Below, one piece after another: positions 1 to 7,362 of a stretch of DNA of 64,000 bases. The DNA is from Chlamydiales bacterium. Lineage in GTDB: Bacteria; Chlamydiota; Chlamydiia; Chlamydiales; JAJFMA01. The position numbers and the translations under genes are program-made. Under the pieces are notes generated by a model, which was not told the origin of the DNA, made no database searches, and saw only the letters and a list, made by a program, of their open reading frames with translations. Within the stretch, counting starts at the first letter, position 1, and every line of letters begins with the position of its first letter. The stretch spans positions 1-64,000 of the forward strand of contig JAUXSF010000030.1 of assembly GCA_030679955.1 (NCBI GenBank). Reading direction: 5' to 3'.

Positions 1-425
1 GTTTGTTCATGAGCTAATCGCGTAGCGATGTAAGTGTGTTAGCCCCATGTGTAGGACGACGGGATCGAGAATATCGCGGTGGTATCGAAATTCAATTATT
101 TGTTAGTTATTTGGTTTGTTCATGAGCTAATCGCGTAGCGATGTAAGTGTGTTAGCCCCATGTGTAGGACGACGGGATCGAGAATATCGCGGTGGCATCG
201 AAATTCAATTATTTGTTAGCTTATTTGGTTTGTTCATGAGCTAATCGCGTAGCGATGTAAGTGTGTTAGCCCCATGTGTAGGACGACGGGATCGAGAATA
301 TCGCGGTGGTATCGAAATTCAATTATTTGTTAGCTTATTTGGTCTGTTCATGAGCTAATCGCGTAGCGATGTAAGTGTGTTAGCCCCATGTGTAGGACGA
401 CGCGTAGCGTCGGACAAACATGGGG
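1..425. repeat. REP-type repeat array left of the RAYT gene
   Basis: Three full units of 113, 114 and 114 bases start at 1, 114 and 228, and a fourth partial unit starts at 342. Each carries the short palindrome ATCGC-GTA-GCGAT and then half of a larger hairpin beginning CCCCATGTGTAGGACGAC. Only the last unit completes that hairpin (384-425). The array is cut by the window edge, so more copies may lie upstream. The units differ by one or two bases, which indicates recent tandem duplication. Confidence 0.9.
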
Positions 426-1010
426 TATGGTAAAAAAATGATTGTAGCCGCAGAGCGGCGTAAGGAGCGTTTATGTCGCAGACATTTAGGTCACATCGTT
501 TTCATCTTGTTTGGTCGACAAAGGAACGGCGTCCCTGGATTACTGATGATATTCGGAATCGCCTTTATGAATATATCGGGGGAGTTGTTCGAAATTACGG
601 CGGAAAATTACTAGAAGCTGGTGGGATGCCAGACCACATTCATCTCTTAGTTGAATTGGGAGTTTTAGACAAACACACTTACTTAATTCGGGATATGAAG
701 GCACACTCTTCTTTGTGGATTCATAAAACCTATGAAAATTTATCGGCGTTTACGTGGCAGAAAGGATATGGCTCTTTTAGTGTCAGTCATTCAGGAGTAT
801 CTAAGGTTAAGCAGTACATTATCAATCAAGAAACGCATCATGGGAATCAGAGTTTTGAACGAGAGTTCATCAGTTTGTTGGAAGCGCACGAGATCGAATA
901 CGATCCGAAATATGTGTGGGACTAGGCACTCTTACGCCGCTCTGCGGCTATAATCATTTTTTACTATACCCCATGTTTGTCCGACGCTACGCATCGTCCT
1001 ACACATGGGG
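384..1010 (+). mobile_element. Complete RAYT element with about 80-bp terminal inverted repeats
   Basis: Bases 384-464 and 931-1010 are near-perfect reverse complements. From the outside in, each arm holds a 42-base hairpin (CCCCATGT...ACATGGGG), an A/T-rich stretch and a second palindrome (GCCGC-AGA-GCGGC). The arms enclose one transposase gene (473-925). This layout of a tyrosine transposase gene bounded by inverted REP hairpins is that of RAYT/IS200-like elements. Both arms and the reading frame are intact, so the element may be functional. Confidence 0.85.
473..925 (+). CDS. REP-associated tyrosine transposase (RAYT, IS200/TnpA-like)
   Basis: This 150-residue single-domain protein of the Y1 HUH transposase superfamily would nick and rejoin single-stranded DNA at hairpins. 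The two metal-binding histidines are visible as His55-Ile-His57 in GMPDHIHLL. The nucleophilic tyrosine is Tyr115 in KQYIINQETHH, the conserved Y-x-x-x-Q-x-x-HH context. The start ATG has an AAGGAG ribosome-binding site inside the left inverted repeat, so the gene and its ends form one unit. It is the same length as the RAYT at 30387 and shares the catalytic blocks, but its flanking hairpins belong to a different family. Length and motifs are complete, with no sign of decay. Confidence 0.92.
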   Translation: MSQTFRSHRFHLVWSTKERRPWITDDIRNRLYEYIGGVVRNYGGKLLEAGGMPDHIHLLVELGVLDKHTYLIRDMKAHSSLWIHKTYENLSAFTWQKGYGSFSVSHSGVSKVKQYIINQETHHGNQSFEREFISLLEAHEIEYDPKYVWD

Positions 1011-1203
1011 CTATCACACTTACATCGCTGCGCGATTAGCTGCAACACCCCATGTTTGTCCAACGCTACGCGTTGTCCTACACATGGGGCTATCACACTT
1101 ACATCGCTGCGCGATTAGCTGCAACACCCCATGTTTGTCCGACGCTACGTATCGTCCTACACATGGGGCTAGCACACTTACATCGCTTCGCGATTACCTG
1201 CAA
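969..1203. repeat. REP-type repeat array right of the RAYT gene
   Basis: Three 79-base units begin at 969, 1048 and 1127, in opposite orientation to the left array. Each has a 42-base hairpin followed by an ATCGC-NNN-GCGAT palindrome. The hairpin tips read (minus strand) CGATGC-GTA-GCGTCG, CAACGC-GTA-GCGTTG and CGATAC-GTA-GCGTCG. The second copy shows a compensated base-pair change relative to the left-arm hairpin CGACGC-GTA-GCGTCG. Confidence 0.9.
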
Positions 1204-1246
1204 TATTTGATGTGCCTGCCATTGTTACGCGGTACCCGCGAAAAAA

Positions 1247-2500
1247 TTACCAACCCCAGCCCATGGAGAGGCCTGCGGAATGTCGTTGACCTACCAGAGT
1301 GTAGCTGCCGGCGCCGAAGTCGCCTCCAATGGGAGGTCCTTTTATTGCATGTTGCACGCCATATGAGTAGTAAGCTGAAAATTCGCCCGCCGTACACATA
1401 TCAATTGTGCAGCCCACGGTGATATCCTGTTCAACGGTATCCAAATGCAGAATGTTCAAGAGAACTTCATCTTTCTTCATAGGGCTGCGCGCGTAGCGAT
1501 ACCCTAGACGGAACACTACGGCTTGACTTAACTTGATGTCTGTGCCCACATGGAAGATCGTTTGGTCTTGCCAGCCAAAGCCGGGACCTTTGGCGCTACC
1601 AAAGGGATTCAATGTCAATTCGTCGGTTGTGTCAGGGAAATTGTGGTGCCACCAACGAACCTTGTTCCAAGAAATATGTTCTACGTCAAAAGCCAAGCCG
1701 TAGCTTGGTGCGAAACGCCAGTATAATCCGCCGACAATACGTGTGGGAATCTGTAGCTCGCCGTTTTCGGAGACTAAACCGCGGTACTTACGAAAGTGCT
1801 TAGCCTTGGCGTGAAGTTGCCACATACCGCCAATAGATAGGCACTTGGTCCATTTGTACAAGCCGCCCAATGTGTATGTGATTCCGCCTGTGAATGATTC
1901 CTTGCGGTTTGTGATATTGCCAGGGCTAGTAGTAAATAGGGGGTCGTCGAAGGCTTCCATGCCCCTAACTTTTAGGCGCTGGCCAATGAAGTCGGCGGAA
2001 ATACCAAATGAAAAACTTTCGAAGCGAATAGAGAAAACGGGGGATAGAACGCCCTGCCATAGCTCCATCGACAATGGTGTGGTACCAAAAAGAGGGAAAG
2101 CTTCGGAGTAACTAGCTTTAAAAAATTCTTTAGTATAAAAAACAGCGCCGATGGCGACGTCGCAGCTGTCAAAAACCATCCAGTTGAACCCAACGTCTGG
2201 TGCGGCAAAGTAGCGGCCACGGTCGGCGGAGAAGGTGCCGTTATTGTCTATGGTGCTATCGGTAATTACGACATGACCATCGTTGTAGCGCATTTGAGCT
2301 CCCAAGTCAGCTCTTGTGCCTACCCATACCATCCCTGCGGGGTTATAGGCTGCTGCAAGGGCGTCCTGTGGATATGCAACACCGCATCCACCCATTCCTA
2401 AAGCCTTCACGCTAGCGAAATAGCCTTGTAGAGGAAGAGAGCAGCCTACAAAAAGTAAAACAGCTGCGGTAGCCAGAGACGAAAAGCGGCGTAACATCAT
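1247..2500 (-). CDS. FadL/OmpP1/TodX-family outer membrane transport protein
   Basis: A 417-residue predicted outer-membrane beta-barrel of the long-chain fatty acid/hydrophobic compound transporter family. The N-terminus has basic residues followed by a hydrophobic stretch, fitting a signal peptide. The mature start carries the FadL hallmark ALGMGGCGVAYPQDALAAAY followed by NPAG. The C-terminal part shows the FadL-like DQTIFHVGTDIKLSQ and FRLGYRYARSP segments, and the protein ends in an aromatic residue (...GWGW), as barrel proteins do. A GGAG site lies 8 bases before the ATG. It could import fatty acids or other hydrophobic nutrients; the substrate cannot be told. A lipoprotein-like VGC in the signal region is probably fortuitous. 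Confidence 0.85.
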   Translation of the reverse strand: MMLRRFSSLATAAVLLFVGCSLPLQGYFASVKALGMGGCGVAYPQDALAAAYNPAGMVWVGTRADLGAQMRYNDGHVVITDSTIDNNGTFSADRGRYFAAPDVGFNWMVFDSCDVAIGAVFYTKEFFKASYSEAFPLFGTTPLSMELWQGVLSPVFSIRFESFSFGISADFIGQRLKVRGMEAFDDPLFTTSPGNITNRKESFTGGITYTLGGLYKWTKCLSIGGMWQLHAKAKHFRKYRGLVSENGELQIPTRIVGGLYWRFAPSYGLAFDVEHISWNKVRWWHHNFPDTTDELTLNPFGSAKGPGFGWQDQTIFHVGTDIKLSQAVVFRLGYRYARSPMKKDEVLLNILHLDTVEQDITVGCTIDMCTAGEFSAYYSYGVQHAIKGPPIGGDFGAGSYTLVGQRHSAGLSMGWGW

Positions 2501-2583
2501 AATGCGGACTCCATCCCATTGTGAAGGACCGATAGTGCTCAGGCTTCATAAATTTGTAAATGAAAAATTAAATACTCCCCTTG

Positions 2584-3339
2584 CTATTTTCCAGAAAGGT
2601 AGGAGAAGATGTCGCCTCCTTTGAAGATTCCCCATTCTACGATTCGTGCAATCTTAAGAATTGTTTTTTGTTTACGGTTGTGTTCGAACATGGCCAGTTC
2701 GTAGATCGGGATGGAGAGGTGATCGCGCGCCACTCGGCTTAGGGGACGAGCGGAATCGATCCAACTGCGAAGTGGAGCCACCTTCTCACCATATTCCTCG
2801 AAGAGCAGAATACCTCCGGCAAAAAGAGACTGTACTGTATGTACAAGGCGCATGCCTTTAGCCTTCAGCACATTGCCAAAAGCGTTCATATCTATGGGAA
2901 AATCCCAACGGTTGTCTGGCGGTAGATAACTCATCGCTTCATATTGACGTTTGTTAACTTTAGATAGAGAGCGATGCAGGATGCGTACGAGGCTGTTGAT
3001 CATAAGGCCTGCTCGCGGCTGAATCCAGCCAACGCTATAATAGGAGCGACTAAGGGTATGCATGGATAATGAAATAATTTCTTCATTGGTGCTATGCATC
3101 CATGGCGCCGCTATTGCTTGCATGCCGCAGATCTGTGCAGCCCAGCAGACGATTGCTGACAGAAAGACACGTGTGAAGCGGTAGATTTCGTCAGGAATCA
3201 GCAGCGCTATTCTTAACACTGTACCCCGAGCGAAGGTTGTACGCGCGCTGTTAAGTTGCTCTTGACTCAGATGTCCGCCGGTTAAGCGCCACCAGAGTAA
3301 CGCCTCCTGTCCTAATCCTACGTTTGTTTCGCTGATCAT
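2584..3339 (-). CDS. Hypothetical membrane-associated protein, 251-residue family (copy 1)
   Basis: Function not recognised. It is paralogous to the genes at 3503 and 4270. The three share an I-Y-R-F/Y-T-R block before a hydrophobic segment (here RFTRVFLSAIVCWAAQ), a G-W-x-x-P-R-x-G-L block in the middle (GWIQPRAGL) and a P-x-Y-E-L-A block near residue 215 (SIPIYELAMF). One or two membrane-inserting segments are plausible; there is no signal peptide. It is divergently oriented from copy 2 with a 163-base AT-rich gap between them, so the two may share a promoter region. An AGGAGG-like site precedes the ATG. Confidence 0.75.
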   Translation of the reverse strand: MISETNVGLGQEALLWWRLTGGHLSQEQLNSARTTFARGTVLRIALLIPDEIYRFTRVFLSAIVCWAAQICGMQAIAAPWMHSTNEEIISLSMHTLSRSYYSVGWIQPRAGLMINSLVRILHRSLSKVNKRQYEAMSYLPPDNRWDFPIDMNAFGNVLKAKGMRLVHTVQSLFAGGILLFEEYGEKVAPLRSWIDSARPLSRVARDHLSIPIYELAMFEHNRKQKTILKIARIVEWGIFKGGDIFSYLSGK

Positions 3340-3502
3340 ATTTCCTCCTGACCTGTAAAATAAAGTGATGCCATCTGAAGGCTCATTTTGTAAAATAATT
3401 AATATAATCGTGCTGATATGCCTACTTAATGATCCCTTAACGTATGATTAATGCCCGCTCAAACAGAAAGGTGTATAGTTAGCGGTTTTAGGGAGAAGTT
3501 GG

Positions 3503-4258
3503 ATGGAGCCAGTTCGTTATATGAGTGTTGGTAAGACCGGCACTGCTTGGGATGATGTACGTATCTTGACCAAAGCAGTAACGGGCTCCATCAGCAAACA
3601 GCAGTCCTATCAGCTTAGGCACCTTTGTGCAATCAGCTGTATCCGCAAGATCCTTCTGACTGTTCCAGAGGCAATTTATCGTTATACGCGCCTGTTTTTG
3701 GCAGTGATGTTGGTTACAGCAACGCAATGCATTGGGCATACGCCATCGATTCGTCGCGCCAAACATGTGGTTAATAGGGAAGTGATCAACATTGCCTCAA
3801 GTAGTTTTGAGGCGACAGTTTTACAATTGGGTTGGGTGCATCCGCGTTCAGGTTTGGCTCTGCAAGCCTTGAGTAATCTAGCGTGGCGCTTCTTCCATCG
3901 CAGTAATGATGCACGCCGTTTGGTGGGATGGTGGTCAGTGGAAAATCATAGACGCCCAGCTATCAACTTAGGAGCTTTACGGATGGCTTTTTGGGTAAGG
4001 GTGAGGCGTTTAGCACACTACGTGAAGCTTATCACCGCCTCTACAGCTTTGGCGATAGCCAATAAGCGCGGGGATAAAAACCTTAAGAGTCGTTTACAGC
4101 ATATTGTTGATGATGCAACATACTTGGTAAAGGACAAAATTAATGTCCCGCGTTATGAGTTAGCCATGGCGTTTCCTTACATGGGTGGAAGCACCGCAAC
4201 CTTTGTTGTTCATACCGTCCAAAAGACCATGCAGTTCGCGAGCCGAAAGTTCTTGTAG
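3503..4258 (+). CDS. Hypothetical membrane-associated protein, 251-residue family (copy 2)
   Basis: A 251-residue protein of the same unrecognised family as its divergent neighbour. It keeps the family blocks IYRYTRLFLAVMLV, GWVHPRSGL and INVPRYELAMAF. The sequence is basic between the blocks (many Arg and His) with a single strong hydrophobic stretch around residues 67-85. Copy 3 lies convergently only 11 bases downstream, so this is a three-gene cluster made by duplication and rearrangement. No enzymatic motif is visible. Presence in a run of membrane-type genes suggests an envelope or inclusion-related role, which is only inference. Confidence 0.75.
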   Translation: MEPVRYMSVGKTGTAWDDVRILTKAVTGSISKQQSYQLRHLCAISCIRKILLTVPEAIYRYTRLFLAVMLVTATQCIGHTPSIRRAKHVVNREVINIASSSFEATVLQLGWVHPRSGLALQALSNLAWRFFHRSNDARRLVGWWSVENHRRPAINLGALRMAFWVRVRRLAHYVKLITASTALAIANKRGDKNLKSRLQHIVDDATYLVKDKINVPRYELAMAFPYMGGSTATFVVHTVQKTMQFASRKFL

Positions 4259-4269
4259 AAGTGAAGCAC

Positions 4270-5052
4270 TTAATGTGCGGGGTGAGAGGGAAAGGGGCCG
4301 CGCAGTAAACGATGTTCTACCAACAGCTGAATGATTGATGTTAGTTTGAACAGAACCTTGCTGGCTAGATCAGGCGATACCGCCGCCACTTCATAGAAGG
4401 GGATATCCATCTTGTACTTCAACAATTTGACACAGTTGTTTCGACAAGGACCATTCCAACAGTAGCTTTGGTCCGTTTGTCCAGTGCGTTTGTATAGCTG
4501 GTGTATCCCTAATGCTAGAGCTAAAGTTACATAGCGGTGGATGCATAACGCACGAGTCCACATCGCCATGCCTAAGCTTTTGAATTCCAGAGGGAACTTC
4601 ATCGACATGTCAGAGAAAAAGTCGGTATAGCGAAAACAAAGATCATAGAAGCCTAGTAAAGCTCGCGAGCCCACTCGGCTGACGGCATTAAGGAATAGTC
4701 CCCACCGAGCGCTATAGCATCCCGCTTGATAGGCTGTAATATTCATCGACGAACGCGCTAGCGCCACTGTATTACAAAAAGTCCAGTAGCGCCACCACTT
4801 GACCCCGGTTTGATAACGCAAAACCTGGCAGGACCAGCAAATAGACGCGGCCGCCAAGATGCAGCCATAGCGATAGGTCGTTTGCAACACGCCAATTGTA
4901 GCGCTGAAGATATAACGAATTTTGTATTCCAAGCGAGCTTGGCGCCTAACAGTCTGAGGCAGATGGCGGCGGAACGCACAGTACATCAGCTTCAATTCGT
5001 GCCAAAGGGCTAAGTCAGAGGAGCCAGTTACTCCGTGATGGACAAATTGCAA
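4270..5052 (-). CDS. Hypothetical membrane-associated protein, 251-residue family (copy 3, divergent)
   Basis: A 260-residue, more divergent member of the family. The blocks are still visible (TYRYGCILAAASICWSCQ, YSARWGLFLNAV, MDIPFYEVA). The start used is TTG at 5052, preceded by an AGGAAGAG ribosome-binding site. It is preferred over a downstream ATG (about codon 24) because the N-terminal length then matches the two paralogues. Richer in cysteine than the others. Function unknown. Confidence 0.7.
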   Translation of the reverse strand: MQFVHHGVTGSSDLALWHELKLMYCAFRRHLPQTVRRQARLEYKIRYIFSATIGVLQTTYRYGCILAAASICWSCQVLRYQTGVKWWRYWTFCNTVALARSSMNITAYQAGCYSARWGLFLNAVSRVGSRALLGFYDLCFRYTDFFSDMSMKFPLEFKSLGMAMWTRALCIHRYVTLALALGIHQLYKRTGQTDQSYCWNGPCRNNCVKLLKYKMDIPFYEVAAVSPDLASKVLFKLTSIIQLLVEHRLLRGPFPSHPAH

Positions 5053-5195
5053 TTCTCTTCCTCGTTTCGCTTTGATAGCTGTAGCAGTGTATAGGAGATA
5101 AAGTTATAGAACAAGAAACGAATTGACTATGCACTCCCTTTACGTAAAGGAATACATTTAATAAATATGCGCTAAATGTAAAGAAATTTATTTTT

Positions 5196-5663
5196 CTAGA
5201 ACACAATCCATTGAATGCTTCTAACCGCCAAATAGCAGGGCACAGCACAAACCGCCAACGCTATAAGAAAGCGCATGACATCGTCAAAAAGAGCGCGCAG
5301 ATCACGGCGTAGGCCTGCATAGACAGCTTCTTCAGGATTAATAACCATATGAATATGGTGACTTAATTTGGGAATCGTTTTACTAAAAGCCCAGCAGCCA
5401 AAAAAGAGGCCAGAGCCAAAACGAATAGCGGCGGAGCTGTTTAGAAATGAATCGACATTATATTGTTCCGGCCACCAAACTTCGCCTAGCGCGTTAGGAA
5501 CTAGGAAGCCAATAGCGAATGCTGCCGTAGTAGCACAAGTTGTGCGAATCGCAGACTCGGAGCATTTGATAGCGTGATTGAACCTTAGGGAAAGGACCTT
5601 TTGCGTGGGCATATAGCCAGTAGTAAATTGCAAAGCCAGTTTCCCATTTGACACGATCCCCAT
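5196..5663 (-). CDS. Small hypothetical membrane protein (paralogue of the gene at 5708)
   Basis: A 155-residue protein with an N-terminal hydrophobic stretch (AAFAIGFLVPNAL), a second moderately hydrophobic stretch and a C-terminal membrane segment (LIALAVCAVPCYLAV). It shares with the next gene the element V-I-N-P followed by a charged helix and a C-terminal hydrophobic helix. Start ATG has an AGGAG site. No known domain recognised. The close hydrophobic segments and short termini resemble chlamydial inclusion-membrane proteins only in general shape. Confidence 0.7.
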   Translation of the reverse strand: MGIVSNGKLALQFTTGYMPTQKVLSLRFNHAIKCSESAIRTTCATTAAFAIGFLVPNALGEVWWPEQYNVDSFLNSSAAIRFGSGLFFGCWAFSKTIPKLSHHIHMVINPEEAVYAGLRRDLRALFDDVMRFLIALAVCAVPCYLAVRSIQWIVF

Positions 5664-5707
5664 AAAGCCGTCACTCCTGTTTTTGTCACTAAGATGCCAA
5701 TGCGATG

Positions 5708-6208
5708 TTAAGATATTGCAAAGACTTCCTGAGCTTTAAGGCTTAAGTGTCCGCGATTAGCCCAGCAGTAAGCTCCAGCTAAAGCAGTGGATGCAGCAAC
5801 CAGGCAACGTGCGTAGCGCATTGCTTTATCTTGACGTTCCCGCTCCGCCATACTTCTTGGATTGATTACCCAACGCAATTCGTGGGCAACATTGCTGACG
5901 CAATCGCAAAGGCGTGGACCCATTACTAAGGCGACGCTAACACAACCGCTGGTTAGAGCGACACCTTGCATAGTACCTAAGAAGGAGCCTCCAAGGCCAA
6001 TTATGGCCGGACTGAAGGCGAAAGTTCCGATTATTAAGCACGTTCCGACGGTAGCGCCACGTAAGAAAGCCATGGGTAGAGTAGTAGCAAGATCTTTGAT
6101 CAATAATGCAATTTCCGCCACAGCTTTGCCTGCATGATGCCGGCGGATCGCCGCTCGGTCGATCGAACAGGGGACAAATGGTTTGACGCACATAGCTACT
6201 ACATTCAT
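5708..6208 (-). CDS. Small hypothetical membrane protein, bilobed hydrophobic region
   Basis: A 166-residue protein. Residues about 45-95 form two adjacent hydrophobic segments separated by a short Gly-rich turn, a bilobed profile like that of chlamydial Inc proteins. A third hydrophobic helix lies near the C-terminus. The block HELRWVINPRSMAERERQ is shared in part with the protein at 5196 and, more weakly, with the protein at 40928. A GAGAGG site precedes the ATG. It is upstream of the 5196 gene on the same strand with a 44-base gap, so the two are probably co-transcribed. Function unknown. Confidence 0.7.
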   Translation of the reverse strand: MNVVAMCVKPFVPCSIDRAAIRRHHAGKAVAEIALLIKDLATTLPMAFLRGATVGTCLIIGTFAFSPAIIGLGGSFLGTMQGVALTSGCVSVALVMGPRLCDCVSNVAHELRWVINPRSMAERERQDKAMRYARCLVAASTALAGAYCWANRGHLSLKAQEVFAIS

Positions 6209-6310
6209 GAACGGAACCCTCTCAAATTACTCCTAAACATCTATTTTACTAATCGAGTGTTGGGAGGTCATAAAGAGAAAGTTAAGCTTTGAAAGTGCGC
6301 ACCTTTTTTC

Positions 6311-6340
6311 TTGACCTCGTAATAACAGCCGCGTTATAAC
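6311..6340 (+). promoter_or_regulatory. Promoter of tRNA-Cys
   Basis: TTGACC (6311-6316) and TATAAC (6335-6340) are separated by 18 bases and end 13 bases before the tRNA. This is close to the consensus for the major sigma factor. Confidence 0.7.
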
Positions 6341-6353
6341 GGAGCATTCTTAG

Positions 6354-6424
6354 GGTGGCATAGCCAAGTGGTAAGGCAGAAGCCTGCAAAGCTTCCATCC
6401 CCAGTTCAAATCTGGGTGCCACCT
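6354..6424 (+). tRNA. tRNA-Cys (anticodon GCA)
   Basis: The acceptor stem GGTGGCA/TGCCACC, the anticodon stem GAAGC/GCTTC with loop CTGCAAA (anticodon GCA) and the T arm CCCAG-TTCAAAT-CTGGG all pair correctly. The length of 71 bases without CCA fits tRNA-Cys. The CCA end is not encoded: the gene is followed directly by a run of T that could serve as terminator. rsmI follows 38 bases later. Confidence 0.95.
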
Positions 6425-6462
6425 TTTTTTTACTTTCCTATTTACCCTTCACGGGGTGATCT

Positions 6463-7287
6463 TTGACCTTATTTCTTGTTGCGACACCTATTGGTAACCT
6501 AGCGGACATGACCTTTCGAGCTATCGAGGTTTTGCGCCAATGTGATTATGTTTTGTGCGAGGATACTCGGCACAGCAGACCCCTCTTGCAACACTATGAC
6601 ATCGATAAGCCCCTCAGAAGCTTTCACAAATTTAACGAAGCTTCGCGCGAAGATCAGATCGTCGAGGACCTAAAGCAAGGCAAGAACATTGCTTTGATAT
6701 CGGATGCTGGTACACCGGGCATTTCCGATCCAGGCGAGCGCCTTGTTCAAGAATGCGTATCGGCAGGTTTAGAAGTCGTTCCGATTCCCGGAGCCTGTGC
6801 TGCTATTGCAGGCATTTCTGCTTCAGGGTTAACTACAGAGCGGTTTCAGTTTCTTGGATTTTTGCCGCGAAAAGATCAGCAGCTGCGTCTTTGTTTACTA
6901 GACGCTTTGGCCTATGTCGGCACAAGTATATGCTACGAAGCACCTACGCGTTTGGTGGATTTGCTAAAGCTGCTCTCAGAGCTAGCACCACAGCGACGTA
7001 TAGTGGTCGCACGGGAAATCACCAAAAAGTTCGAGGAATTCCGCCGCGGCACTGCTGCTGAATTGCTGGAGCATTGGCAGCAACATACTCCAAAAGGCGA
7101 GGTGGTTGTCATGATAGCACCTCCGACAGAGTCTGAAGGAGGAGATTGGGAAGCGCTAACTCCAGAAGAGCATGTCGCGCATGTTCAGCAACAGTTTAAT
7201 ATCTCGCGCAAAGAAGCGATTAAAGTTGTTGCTGACCTCAGGAACCTTTCCAAGCGTGATTTATATAAGCGCACTATTTCGGATTAA
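6463..7287 (+). CDS. rsmI: 16S rRNA (cytidine(1402)-2'-O)-methyltransferase RsmI
   Basis: A 274-residue SAM-dependent methyltransferase that 2'-O-methylates C1402 in the decoding centre of 16S rRNA. The tetrapyrrole-methylase fold signature is present in order: LVATPIGNLADMTFRA at the N-terminus, CEDTRHS near residue 34, SDAGTPGISDPGE near 80-92, and VPIPGACAAIAGISASGL near 105-122. Length matches the family. The start is TTG, chosen because it lies 4-5 bases after GGGGTGAT, a strong Shine-Dalgarno match, and gives the canonical N-terminus. Confidence 0.95.
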   Translation: MTLFLVATPIGNLADMTFRAIEVLRQCDYVLCEDTRHSRPLLQHYDIDKPLRSFHKFNEASREDQIVEDLKQGKNIALISDAGTPGISDPGERLVQECVSAGLEVVPIPGACAAIAGISASGLTTERFQFLGFLPRKDQQLRLCLLDALAYVGTSICYEAPTRLVDLLKLLSELAPQRRIVVAREITKKFEEFRRGTAAELLEHWQQHTPKGEVVVMIAPPTESEGGDWEALTPEEHVAHVQQQFNISRKEAIKVVADLRNLSKRDLYKRTISD

Positions 7288-7291
7288 GAAT

Positions 7292-7357
7292 TTAACGCAA
7301 AGACGCAGAGACGCAAAGAAGGTATACCATCTTTGCGTCTCTGCGTCTTTGCGTTAA
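7292..7357. repeat. Perfect 27-bp inverted repeat of the AACGCAAAGACGC family
   Basis: Arms 7292-7318 and 7331-7357 are exact reverse complements with a 12-base loop. It lies between convergent rsmI and the desaturase gene, so it may act as a two-way terminator. It is an empty version of the structure that encloses the GxxExxY gene at 42.1 kb: the loop still carries the ...CCATCTTTGCG context that holds that gene's start codon. Confidence 0.9.
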
Positions 7358-7362
7358 TGTTT

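Noticed and set aside
1-425. CRISPR-like array
   Set aside because: The units are 113-114 bases long and nearly identical throughout. There are no short repeats with unique spacers and no cas genes; the repeats are RAYT-associated.
916-1422. 168-codon open frame across the right REP array
   Set aside because: It encodes repeated peptides only because it reads through three REP units, and it runs into the FadL gene on the other strand. No ribosome-binding site or domain.
1247-2500. Lipoprotein status of the FadL-like protein
   Set aside because: A VGC sits in the signal region, but the residue at -3 does not fit the lipobox and the FadL-type mature start lies further on.
7292-7357. Simple rho-independent terminator only
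   Set aside because: The 27-bp perfect stem could terminate transcription, but the same sequence recurs elsewhere and flanks a gene at 42 kb, so terminator function alone does not explain it.
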